Shown here: positions 13,835 to 23,255 of the stretch, one piece after another
Layout of the letters: every line of letters starts with the position of its first letter
Position numbering within the stretch: position 1 is the first letter of the stretch
Assembly: GCA_022578965.1 (NCBI GenBank)
Contig: MU400592.1
Location: 62,001-126,000 of the forward strand
Length of the DNA: 64,000 bases
From: Xylaria sp. FL1777
Lineage: Eukaryota; Ascomycota; Sordariomycetes; Xylariales; Xylariaceae
Reading direction: 5' to 3'
Notes under the pieces: generated by a model
What the model was told of the DNA's origin: nothing
Seen by the model: the letters and a program-made list of their open reading frames with translations, nothing else
The model's database searches: none
Program-made: the position numbers and the translations under genes

Positions 13835-15465
13835 CTATCGAATCCACGCTTCCTCCTTGAACCTGTGCTCTGCTCGGATCTGTTGCAACGAGGTAGGTCG
13901 AAGTACAGGCTTTGCAAGCTGAAGGTAGAACACCGCATCGCCATGACACTTGACTTGAACGTTCAGAAGCTCCTCTATATAACAGCATCCGCTGCCCCCA
14001 TGTTTGAGCGTCACTGCTTCCCAAACTTGCCTCAATTGAGGCGGCAAAGTGAGACTACAGGTGCCTCGCCAGGTCACAACAGCAGGTCGGTGACGCTCTG
14101 TAAGTTGGTATCTGAAGAGGCCTGCCAGCCCTCTACATCCATTCCAGATCTCCATCGTTCTGATTTGTGGCATATTTGAAGCTGCTGTTGCTGTCTGTAG
14201 CAGTGCGTAAATGGTGACAAGGTCTTCGTCGGGCGTTAACGATTGGGAGGTGAGCACGAGCGAGGTCAGGTTAGTCCATTTAAAGGACGGCTTGCAAGCG
14301 ACGTCAAAGAAATGGCTGGCATCTGCGATGAACGATGCCGATAGATGTTCGAGCTTTAGACTAGCTTTCGCAATCGCCTCGCTTACGCTGAGAGCTGGTA
14401 TCCGGATAGGGTCGCAGTCGTCGCAGCGGGGAGAGTATCTCTCATCAAAGTTCTCGAAGAGTGTAATTCTCTTCAATTCGGATGACCTGGCCAACGATTC
14501 GAACAATAGTCGGTACCCTGCACGCATTTCTCAGTATTCGAGCACAATAGGAAATCACATATCCTTCACACACTGAGCTGAAAGTCCCTATAATAGCAGT
14601 TCCGATACTTACAATTATCTGTCCAGCCCTGCATTACGCGGTCCCATTCTCTCCATGGCTCGTAAGCGATTTCATGGAGTCTTGGGAAGAGAGCAAATAT
14701 ATATGGCAGCGCATTCGGCTTCCATCGTCGACGGTTTTGCTGGCGGAGAATAATAAACGTCACAGCCGGGACCGCTGGCAGTTGCTGCCACCACTGATAT
14801 TCCTCTTCGTCGGTCCCGAAAGGGCCCTCGCCCATCACGTCTTGGAATAATTTCATAATTTCGTCTCCTCCCGGTTTGGTAATGCTCCATTCATGGTCAA
14901 TAGGGTCCCCTTGATGCGTCGCCAGCTGCTTTGCAGCTCGGTGTATGCCCAGTTCGCCTAGCGAGTCATCATCAGGTCCAAAGGTGAGCTCCTTGAACCA
15001 GTGCTCCGAATCGCTGGGTGAGTGAACGCTAATGTCAAGTATCAACTCGCTCGTTGGGTCGAACTTGCTCAGAGCTAGGAAAAGATCTTCCAGCGAAGTA
15101 GTTATCGCCTTGTTATCCTCATAGGTGAGCAACAGCTGGTCAAGGTTGCCGTCACATTCGTCGCAGTTGTATCTCTGGAGTTCAAACGAGAACCATAGGT
15201 AGCGCATGTGACTTCTGTTGCGATGGACCATAGACTCTAGATCACGAAGCCGCGCCGGGGTCAGCATGATGCGGGAGAAGTTCCGTGGCTCCAAAACTGC
15301 CTGCCACTCCCGCGATACTGTGACAGGGCCGGCTAACTTGCAGCCATTGATGTTACAGATCTCTTTAAGAATCATCGTACGAATCTCGGGAGGGAGGTAG
15401 TTCCAGTGTGCCGGTCGTCTTTCGGAAGTCGTTTGTGGCATAGTACCTGTGGGAGAGGGGTCCAT
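13835..15465 (-). CDS. F-box-like domain protein, two exons
   Basis: Predicted 511-aa protein. Exon 1 is 15465-14613, the intron is 14612-14518 (95 nt, GTAAGTA donor, GCAG acceptor), and exon 2 is 14517-13835. Joining makes a Trp codon across the junction and continues as YRLLFESLARSSELKR. The N-terminus (around residues 20-60) has the motif WNYLPPEIRTMILKEI followed by VSREWQAVLEPRNF, typical of the large Pezizomycotina F-box-like family. Known family members recruit substrates to SCF ubiquitin ligases through Skp1; the target cannot be inferred. A Cys/Asp patch (YNCDECDG) follows. The gene ends only about 100-300 bp from the AT-rich block, a usual place for lineage-expanded F-box genes. The acceptor was chosen because the frame is blocked by TGA just upstream; the ATG at 14527 is therefore not a start but lies in the intron. 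Confidence 0.8.
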
Positions 15466-17455
15466 TTTAGGTCACGCTGTCACTCTGTTACGTGAGTGGT
15501 ACAAGTGTTGTATTCTTGGTCCGGAATGGTTCGTCTAATATTCAACACCAAAGGCCAGCTCAGTTTCAACCTTTTCAAACGGTACGCTGTTGTTTTAACA
15601 GCAATGTTACAAGATAAAACAACGTTACAAGACTGTTGGGACAAAAAAAGAAAGACCGTTCGAAATGTATAGCAAACAGACGGTAATTGCAGCTATATTA
15701 CTTTGAACCCTTTGTGGCAAACAGGTAGTTGCTAGCCACTATATTATTCGGACAGTTAGGTACAACGCGTGTACCACCATACCAAATACCTAAGAGATGC
15801 TTGAGGGTATAGAATTGAATTAACGCTGAATACTTGATGATTGAGGATGGAGGCGTTGCTTTTTATAAATCTGTATTTTATGAGTCACACTTGATCGATA
15901 TGGTTTGATCTGCCTACCTACCAGAGTACCTATGGACTGTTAGATATGTTGCGGTTGAACTTTATCGCAACCAGTGTCTCATTAGTGCTGTTAGACACGC
16001 CCCCTCGGGAACATAATATAGAGATATTGGTATTAATAAAATTCTGTTGGACATTTCATTTATATTTACACTTTCTATAATTTCAATTATGTAGTAGGTA
16101 GTGCGACATTGACTTTAAAGACTGAACTTGTCCAAGTTTTGTAGGGTTTAAAGGACAGTGTGAGTTAGGTTGATGTTATAAATAAGAGTGCCGCCGCATT
16201 TCTCGCTCATGGCGCTGCCTGTCCGCTGTATGGTTGTTGCAGGCTACCTAAAGGAGTGTGTATCAGTTGCTGTTTCTATGTCCGAAGCTTAGTATGAAGG
16301 AGATCATCAGCCTTCGAGACTCTTAGGTCAGCATTTGTTCGGGCTGCTTGTATTTTTTACGAAACGTACCACCGGATCAGGATCGCGTATAAAATCTCTA
16401 ACGCAGCCGAACTTCGCTCAGACGCGGTGGACAGCTTCAATGGTATGAAAACATTCGGAACCGCGCGCCCCTTTTTATCACCGGCCCTATCTGCCCCCCA
16501 CGTATCTTCAACAACGTTCGACGAAATCTAGACATATAAATCGAGTACCACGATATTACGCTAGCTCGAATTTATCTCCGCCGGGCGCTAGCTGATCGTG
16601 CGGACTTAGTCTGCGGCATCGACGTCTTCAAAAAGCATAATGGAGGCCCACAATGGGCTCGCACGACGGCTCGGTATCTCCGGGGTAATACTCCTGACGT
16701 GGAGCGGACCATGGCAGCTACCGAGATATATGGCTTCGATATTTCCGAGACCGACTCTGCGGTTATAGTGCTTCGCCATATCAGCAGAGAGTGTACCCCT
16801 GTCCAAGCTCATTCAGAGCATCTCCGCGGCCTTTTCTTTGTTGGAGTCAGATCTCGCTAACTGTTACCTCATAATAAAATATGTAGCGCCGATGCCGGGA
16901 GAAAGCGTCATTAGATTTGCAGGCGTTGATATGCGCCTAATCTTCCTGCTGTCACGATATCCAACTGCAGCACCACCTATTGCACTTCTAGAAGTAGAAT
17001 GTTGGCAAGTCGAGCTGTTCGACGGCCTGTCCGTGGATTGTATATGTGTTAACGGTCATGTTGGTATTCTTCACAATGTAGACGAGTCACTGTCAGGTCA
17101 CCAAGGAGTAGCTAGTATTAAGTCGAAATATAGGGGTTGGAATTCGAGACTATTGATTCCTGGACCACTCTATCAAGTCGAGAGGGTTAAGATTCCTCAT
17201 ACATCTCAGCTGCTTGATGCAACTACCCCGCGTGGTACTAGTTACCCTCCATCGACATTAGCGTCCGACAGAAACACCCCAATGTGACTCATTTCTATGA
17301 GCGCAGCAGACGCGGCAGATAATGGCGGCCGGTACGGGATAATGTTGAACCTTCCAAGGTTTTATATAAAGCCTCACTTCCAATAGCTCAACAAACAATT
17401 ATTAGCAGGACCAGAGCAATTTCGACACGGGGACCGACTACTACAACTTGAGAAG
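15466..17455. other. Intergenic region, possible decayed gene at 16.54-17.29 kb
   Basis: About 2 kb between the divergently transcribed F-box and O-methyltransferase genes. I see no confident gene. A plus-strand open frame without a good start runs from about 16,538 to a TAA at 16,858, and a second frame runs from 16,838 to 17,287. Neither was recognised, and the frame change suggests either chance frames or a broken gene. Confidence 0.5.
17363..17370 (+). promoter_or_regulatory. TATA box of the O-methyltransferase gene
   Basis: TATATAAA lies 86-93 bp upstream of the ATG at 17456, with a CCAAT pentamer just downstream at about 17,380. Spacing suits a TATA-driven transcript with a short leader of about 50-60 nt. 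Confidence 0.55.
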
Positions 17456-18325
17456 ATGGCGACAGCACTGATCAATCCGTCCTCAACGCTTGATGCGTCG
17501 GAGAGAGTCAAAGCCTTGATTCTTCGTCTACATACCAACTCGCTCGCTCAGGAAGAAGAGCTGAACAAGCCTGGCGGGCCATTAGAAACACTCAAGACTT
17601 TGCAAGCCCAGGGTACTAAGGGCGATGCCGCTGCACTGGCGGACTACCAGCGTCAATTCGACGACCTGATGCGGGATAAGATGATAGCTCTGGAGCAGGA
17701 CAAGTCCCTGTTCGTCTATCATCTTTGCCGTACTTTGTCAGCTACACGCATCGTCGAAGCCGGAACTAGCTTTGGCCTTAGCACCATCTATCTGGCTCTG
17801 GCCGTCGGACAGAACGCGGCGAAATTGGACCCGGAACAGAGAAGAGCCGCGAAAGTCATCGCAACGGAGAACGAGCCTAGTAAAATCGCCCTGGCGCGCC
17901 AGCATTGGGAAGAGGCAGGTGACGAAGTCAAGCCTTGGATTGAACTGCGTGAAGGCGATCTGCGACAAACATTGGCTTCTGACTTACCTACGGAGATCGA
18001 CTTTGTGCTTTTTGACAGTATGTGGGGGAAATATTGTCTTTTTCTCTCTCCCCTTTTCCTTTTCGCTGTTTCTCAAACCCATCCCATTTGTCTAACACAT
18101 ACTTACATGGAAATAAAAATAGTTTGGACTCCAATGGTACTACCAACTCTTCGCTTACTGGAACCTAAGCTCAAGAAAGGTGCCGTGATCGTGGCAGATC
18201 ATGTCACCTCGGCGGCCGATGGCTACCGGGATTTTCATGAATACATCGAAGCACATCGAAACACGTATCGTTCCCTTGTGCTACCTTACTCCGGCGGCCT
18301 GCAGTTCACAATCTATGATCCATAA
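17456..18325 (+). CDS. Class I SAM-dependent O-methyltransferase, two exons
   Basis: The spliced product is 254 aa. Exon 1 is 17456-18017, the intron is 18018-18122 (105 nt, GTATGT donor, AATAG acceptor), and exon 2 is 18123-18325. The intron is a multiple of three and has no stop, so the genomic frame reads straight through as a false 289-aa protein. Removing it restores the continuous segment LFDIWTPMVLPTLRLLEP. The SAM-binding loop is EAGTSFGLS at residues 101-109; ENEPSKI after strand 2 is the likely ribose-binding acidic region; KKGAVIVADH is the later core strand. This resembles the YrrM/CCoAOMT-like small O-methyltransferases. The substrate is unknown, and no polyketide synthase, NRPS or other pathway gene is nearby. 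The start is the first ATG after a good TATA box, in context AAGATGG. Confidence 0.88.
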   Translation: MATALINPSSTLDASERVKALILRLHTNSLAQEEELNKPGGPLETLKTLQAQGTKGDAAALADYQRQFDDLMRDKMIALEQDKSLFVYHLCRTLSATRIVEAGTSFGLSTIYLALAVGQNAAKLDPEQRRAAKVIATENEPSKIALARQHWEEAGDEVKPWIELREGDLRQTLASDLPTEIDFVLFDSMWGKYCLFLSPLFLFAVSQTHPICLTHTYMEIKIVWTPMVLPTLRLLEPKLKKGAVIVADHVTSAADGYRDFHEYIEAHRNTYRSLVLPYSGGLQFTIYDP

Positions 18326-19094
18326 GCGGGCTGTAACGAGAAAACAGACCTAAACCAGAAGAATTGGTCTCGCTCAGATCCCCAACAAGGTGATCTCGAT
18401 ATGTAGTTAGTTACTGGATGATATCTCACAGTGCCTCAACGTTACTATGAGCGGGCTCAATGATAGTTCGTAGGTGACCTTTTAACAGCGATCCATTTTT
18501 GCATTAGTTAGCTCTTCTTGCTATATCAATCGATAGTGGTATTTTCACACATGAAATAAAAAACTACAAAGTACCCGGTCATGCCGCTTAGATTATTTCA
18601 GCTCGCTTCGAATGTTGGCGTATTCCATGTCCCGTACATAGACAAGCTGCCCCCTTCCTAACGTGATGGGAAAAATTCTCAAGAGGTTGCATTGTTTATT
18701 ATTATCCGAAAATTGCCAAAATATTAGAAATCTGTGACTACTATTGCTCACAGCTATGTTCTATGGTGATGGATAGCCCCAGGGTCACCACCACATCAAC
18801 AAGGAAAACAAGTGACATTAATACTTCTTATTATACCAAAAAATCGGCAATGTAAAACCGTAATGAACGACTCCAGTAGCTCTCAGGCTAGTTGGCAGAA
18901 AATCTTCCTGCAAGTGTGTGTCCATTACCAGTAGCCCTCTTCATAAACTCCGTAACCAAGCCAGCCTCATACAACATCCCCAATAACCACCTATCAACCC
19001 ACTAAATATCAACACGACCAACCCATACCCTCTCATTGAACTTCAGTCTGCTTCGATAGAGCACCTGCAATTCTCGTTTTGGAAGGCTGGAAGA
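18326..19094. other. Intergenic, no gene seen
   Basis: The 3' flank of the O-methyltransferase and spacer. Only short, low-quality open frames are present and no structural RNA was recognised. Confidence 0.6.
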
Positions 19095-19436
19095 TCATGG
19101 TTGCATCTCACGCTCGCGCGCAGCCTCCTCCCACGAGTCCCTTCCCGAAGAACCTCCCCTTTTCCCTCCACGGGAACCGGAACTACTACCGCCGCCGGAA
19201 CCTCCCCCGCTGCTCCCTTTGCCACTGCCCCCGCTACTCTTCCCGCCGCCGCCTCCTCTCTTCCCGCCCCCGTTCTTCTTGCCGCCGGAAGAGCCGCCGC
19301 TGCTGTACGAATTTCCTTGCGGAGAGTACATTGTCGAGAGTAATGTCAACGAAGAAGCGTAGTTATTCTTCGGGGATGGTCTGATAGTGTCTGTTCTGTG
19401 GGAATGCTTGCAGGGGCAATGAGGAGGCCTTGGCAC
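19095..19436 (-). CDS. Possible small Gly/Ser/Lys-rich protein
   Basis: Open frame of 113 codons. A plausible start is the internal Met at about 19,331 (MYSPQGNSYSSGG), which would give about 78 aa. Composition is extreme: long Gly and Ser runs interspersed with Lys/Arg, then a C-terminal RDSWEEAAREREMQP that looks like a real, less biased tail. It may be a small disordered, basic protein, but a GC-rich simple-sequence tract can give such frames by chance, and two other frames are open over the same stretch. The gene may also continue through an unrecognised intron beyond 19,095. Function unknown. Confidence 0.3.
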   Translation of the reverse strand: MPRPPHCPCKHSHRTDTIRPSPKNNYASSLTLLSTMYSPQGNSYSSGGSSGGKKNGGGKRGGGGGKSSGGSGKGSSGGGSGGGSSSGSRGGKRGGSSGRDSWEEAAREREMQP

Positions 19437-21172
19437 GAATTGTACTGATGTATGCTTTCAGGGGGCTGGCCTGGTTGAGAGAGGAGTATGAAGAATAGAG
19501 ATGAAATAATTGTGGTTCCAGACTTCGTAGTCGTAATTAACAGCTGCCGTTCCGTATCCTGATAGATAACCTTGTAGTCATCGAGCCTGTCCAAGCCGGT
19601 CCAGACCAACTCCTCGAAAGCGAAGAGCCAACCTCCCTTTTATAGACCATCATAGTAAAGCACCAAAGCGAGAACAAGAAACGCCAATGATCCGAGTCGT
19701 TGTCCACGAGCCCCCCTTACCTAGCTACCACGCACGGAAGAAGACGTCAACAATCACGATGAATCGACGGTCCCGCCCCCCCTCCTTTCTTCCGAGGCTG
19801 AGCCCCGGGCAACACTCTACCCACACCACAGAGAGTCCCATTCGCAGCCACCTCTTGCTGGCGAAACGTTCCCGTATTATCAATACACCCACCAAGAAAT
19901 AAAACGGGACAACGAAGCCGCGAAAGTGACGTCGGGCGCCCCCAAAGGGGTGATTTTTTCCAATCTTGGGTCATCCCGCAACCAGGAACGCGCGTGTGAT
20001 CATGTCAGCTCCCGAGAGTAACCTGGGGGCGACCGGCGAAGCGGCGAAGTACCTTACCTCTCTTACCTACCTTACCTACCTACCCTGTTTATTTATTTAT
20101 CTGCCGTGGAAGGTAGGGAGGGAGGTAGGTAAGGGAGGGCAAAGAGGTGCTACTAGGTGACGACGATTACTCGTATATTCGCGAATCTTATAATAACCCG
20201 AGGATGACATGCAGTAGATATAGATGGGGATGGTGATACTTGACCATCGTGGCTCGGAAAATAATGGTGCTGTTTCAGTCGTGATATGTCGTCTGTGCGT
20301 GTGTATCTGTGTGTGTGTATGTGCATTGCGGATCTTCATCTCGGCGTTGTTTTCTAAGTCAATAATAAGCTCTCCCTCATGTAACTCCCCAGGTCACAAT
20401 AATGCGTGATTTGCCCCCAAAAGACACTAAATAATTACCGCGATGGACCCGAACTGCTACATAGATAGGTTGGGGACGACTTGTCTCGACGCTATCATGA
20501 AGATCGAAGCCGAGGCGTATCTTCATTCTCAATGATCAGATGCTATCTGCTTGGTTTCCAGCCACTAGTATCAGAAGTACATTTTTGGAACTCTTTAATT
20601 TGTCCGTGAAGCCGTCTTGTAAGTGTCCAAAGTAGTAACAACGCCGACGAGATGATTGGGGGCGTAGTGGCAGATGTTTATGGCGTCTGATGGAGTGAAG
20701 CATACGAGTGAAAAACGCAACACAACAAACCATTATGTATTGCTTCTAACGTCATGGCCATGTTGTTCTTGCCTTAAAATAGAGCACAGAGATAAATGCA
20801 ACCACATAGAAATTTGAAGATCTGTGGCCTTAGCTCCAGCTTATTGCTTGCTCCTATATGTCTTATTTCTAGACAAATGTCCAATCAAGGTCCTATCGTA
20901 CATCCCTCTGTGTTTGTGATGATATGTAACTTGGAGCGTGTTATGGCATTAGGCTCCGTAGAGCACCGCGTAGGTAAACAACCAGCCTATGTAAGCCAGC
21001 CGTGCCAGTTTTCCTAGCACAACTAAAGTCTCATTCTTGTGCAATGTAAATAGTAATTCTTTGATACTGCGGGCGGTAGCAGCGGTGACATGGCGTCACA
21101 CAGGTTCCATCGCACGAACAGCACCCGCCAGCTCTGCTCTTCGTTCCCTTGTTTACCTCCATTAGTTCCGGC
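19437..21172. other. Intergenic with CTTACC-rich inverted repeat; no gene supported
   Basis: About 1.7 kb without a credible gene. It holds a CTTACCTACC-rich tract and its inverted counterpart (listed separately), a TG/GT-rich stretch near 20,295-20,320, and only short shadow frames. Confidence 0.5.
20050..20138. repeat. TACC/GGTA-rich inverted repeat
   Basis: A pyrimidine-rich arm (20,050-20,085; units of CTTACC and TACC) is followed by a purine-rich arm (20,111-20,138; GGTAGG and GGAGG units). The exact 12-bp inverted match is CCTTACCTACCT at 20,070-20,081 against AGGTAGGTAAGG at 20,123-20,134, with a 41-bp spacer containing ATTT repeats. It could extrude a hairpin or simply reflect the TACCTA-type motif scattered through intergenic DNA here. 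Confidence 0.75.
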
Positions 21173-22738
21173 TTAGGATGTATTCTTATTCGCGTCACCG
21201 AAACTCCCAAGGGAATAGACAATCGCTTGGCGAAGGCGCTCTCGGAACGATTCGTAGGGCTTGTATGCTATTCTGGTATGACGAATTGCAAACTCAAATG
21301 GTACGTCGCCATGTTTGTTCCTTTCCTTACGCTCGGAGGCACCGTTACTTTCTTCGCTGGCAGATGGAACGGGGGAATGCCATTGTGTAGGCTCGTCGAA
21401 GCAGGCAACGAGGAAGGCAGGGACTCGTGTAGTATACAAATGGGCGTAGACGCGGTCATTTGGACTATCTGTGAATAGAATCTGCCAGTCTGCCTGGACA
21501 CCCTTCTCCCGGCCTTTCTGCCCATTCCACTCATTCCGCCGGTATCTCTGTTCCATAGAAATGAAGACGCCGGGTACGAAATGAGGGTGACTCCAGTTCT
21601 CGTCACCGTGTTCGTAGTCATAGCGGACTGTACATTCATCCATCGACATCCCAGTATCTCGAATACCATATCTCCGGAAATTTCTTCCGTACTTGCGGGT
21701 TATAGGAATGCTTAAGGATACATGAGTAGAGTCGAGATGGATCATCCGCCAGAAAGTCCCGATTGAGTTGCGTTGAGTTGGTCCCCGCAAGTCGCCACAC
21801 GAAACTTCATTATTGTTCACATTCTCATTATTTCCTTGGGTATCTAGGCGGTATACCGGGGTGCCCATAAAGAAGTAGTATCTCTTTTGGCCGTAAAATA
21901 TGCACAGATTCTCTTCCCTAAGGCGAAGAAAATCTCGACTGGGCGTGATAGGATTCAAGATTTTGAACCAGGGGTGTTCGTCTACGCCGCTGAGTAACGC
22001 CTGCATAGCCCGCTGTATAGAATATGTCGATTTAAACTCCCCACTCTCTATATGGCAAATGTGGTAGGTTATGAGGGATTGGTCTTCCACGGTAAGCTTA
22101 AAGTAGAGGGGCGGCAAGGGCAGTAAAAGCTGCTGCAGCTGTGAGGGCGTGGGGAGAGGCCGATACAGGTTCCGCACGAGTCGGCGCTGCGGTCTTCGTT
22201 CAACTATCCTTGGAAGTTTTCTCGGGGTCGCCTGTTTACTCTGTTGAAGGCGCAGCTGCTGCTTTAGTCGTCGTTGTTGTTGCTGCCGGCGGCGGTGCGA
22301 ATGTCTACTACATTGGGGAGAAGGTAGACGGGGAGACGGGGGAGGTTGAAACGGCTGCCAAGCAACATGCAGTAGTTTCTCGTGACGGTGTGTCCAGAAT
22401 GGCGGCGTGACGTGCAGAAATTTGTACTCTAATATAATATTGTTGAGTGGTTTTTTGCTCAGAGAAGCTAGTAGGGCTGTATCATGCGCGTGCTTGTCAA
22501 AATGTCTTCTGATCTTCGCCATCCGTCTCATTTGATCACTCTGGCGTTGTTGTCTGTGGTACGTCCGCCTTTCTGCCCTCAAGAGAGCATTAGTAATGGA
22601 CGAGGGTGTGCGATTGACGGTACCTCCATTGTCTAGGGGACTATTTATTGACGGAGATTCCGCCGGGGATATACTCAACATTTTTTCTCCTTTCATCCAC
22701 TCCATCATTATACATGCGTTGACACAGGAACTCATCAT
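21173..22738 (-). CDS. Uncharacterised 521-aa fungal protein
   Basis: A single open frame of 521 codons. The N-terminal part is basic (RAERRTYHRQQRQSDQMRR), reminiscent of a DNA-binding or nuclear-localisation region. The middle is Pro/Gln/Arg-rich (about residues 128-215). The C-terminal half, from about 215, is well mixed and globular-looking, with many aromatic residues (FYGQKRYYFFMGTPVYRL; ENWSHPHFVPGVF). I do not recognise the family. The length without stops and the globular C-terminal composition support a real gene. The Met-rich first 20 residues (MMSSCVNACIMMEWMKGEKM) allow several starts. The Pro/Gln/Arg segment could hide a splice event, but I see no need for one because the frame is open throughout. 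Confidence 0.65.
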   Translation of the reverse strand: MMSSCVNACIMMEWMKGEKMLSISPAESPSINSPLDNGGTVNRTPSSITNALLRAERRTYHRQQRQSDQMRRMAKIRRHFDKHAHDTALLASLSKKPLNNIILEYKFLHVTPPFWTHRHEKLLHVAWQPFQPPPSPRLPSPQCSRHSHRRRQQQQRRLKQQLRLQQSKQATPRKLPRIVERRPQRRLVRNLYRPLPTPSQLQQLLLPLPPLYFKLTVEDQSLITYHICHIESGEFKSTYSIQRAMQALLSGVDEHPWFKILNPITPSRDFLRLREENLCIFYGQKRYYFFMGTPVYRLDTQGNNENVNNNEVSCGDLRGPTQRNSIGTFWRMIHLDSTHVSLSIPITRKYGRNFRRYGIRDTGMSMDECTVRYDYEHGDENWSHPHFVPGVFISMEQRYRRNEWNGQKGREKGVQADWQILFTDSPNDRVYAHLYTTRVPAFLVACFDEPTQWHSPVPSASEESNGASERKERNKHGDVPFEFAIRHTRIAYKPYESFRERLRQAIVYSLGSFGDANKNTS

Positions 22739-23255
22739 GTATGTTGAGATGTACAGCGTAAAGAGTGATGCCTAAAGCGTAAAGTAGAAAATTTTGTTGT
22801 ACTTAGCAGAAACACAATAGAAACAAAAAAAGAAACCAAGGTCTCACAATAGGTAGCTTTTCTATTCTGATCTCTCCCTTGATTGGCATACAATCATGCT
22901 TCAACGTTCAAGGCTACACATCCCTTACTAGTAGCTAGCTGCTAGAATACAAATACAGTTAAGTTAAGGCCTAAAGGCAAGCAGGCATATCGCTACCTAT
23001 TTGTAACCTCGTGGTGACTTCATACTAGTAGGTGATGGTGGGCGAAATGACATAGAAAAATATGCGTTATCCAGAAAATAAATTTATTTAATTAAACTGA
23101 TCTAGTTCGAAAAGGAAACATCGGTATGGGAGCATACTTAGCAGGGTATCTGAGAGGCGACATAGACGCTCATGTAAAGCAATGTAGAGCTCATTGGGCA
23201 GCCGGTCCGCAATTTAACATGGGAATATCTGGAGAAGCCCCGAGACACGGCAACA
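22739..23255. other. Intergenic, no gene seen
   Basis: The 3' flank of the 1,272-aa gene and 5' flank of the 521-aa gene. No motif stands out beyond A-rich runs. Confidence 0.6.

Noticed and set aside
14211..14576. Plus-strand frames of 121-139 codons over the F-box gene
   Set aside because: Antisense shadows of exon 2; the minus-strand gene has matching splice sites and a recognisable F-box region.
22141..22410. Ala/Val-rich 89-codon plus-strand frame
   Set aside because: Antisense shadow of the Pro/Gln/Arg-rich part of the 521-aa gene.
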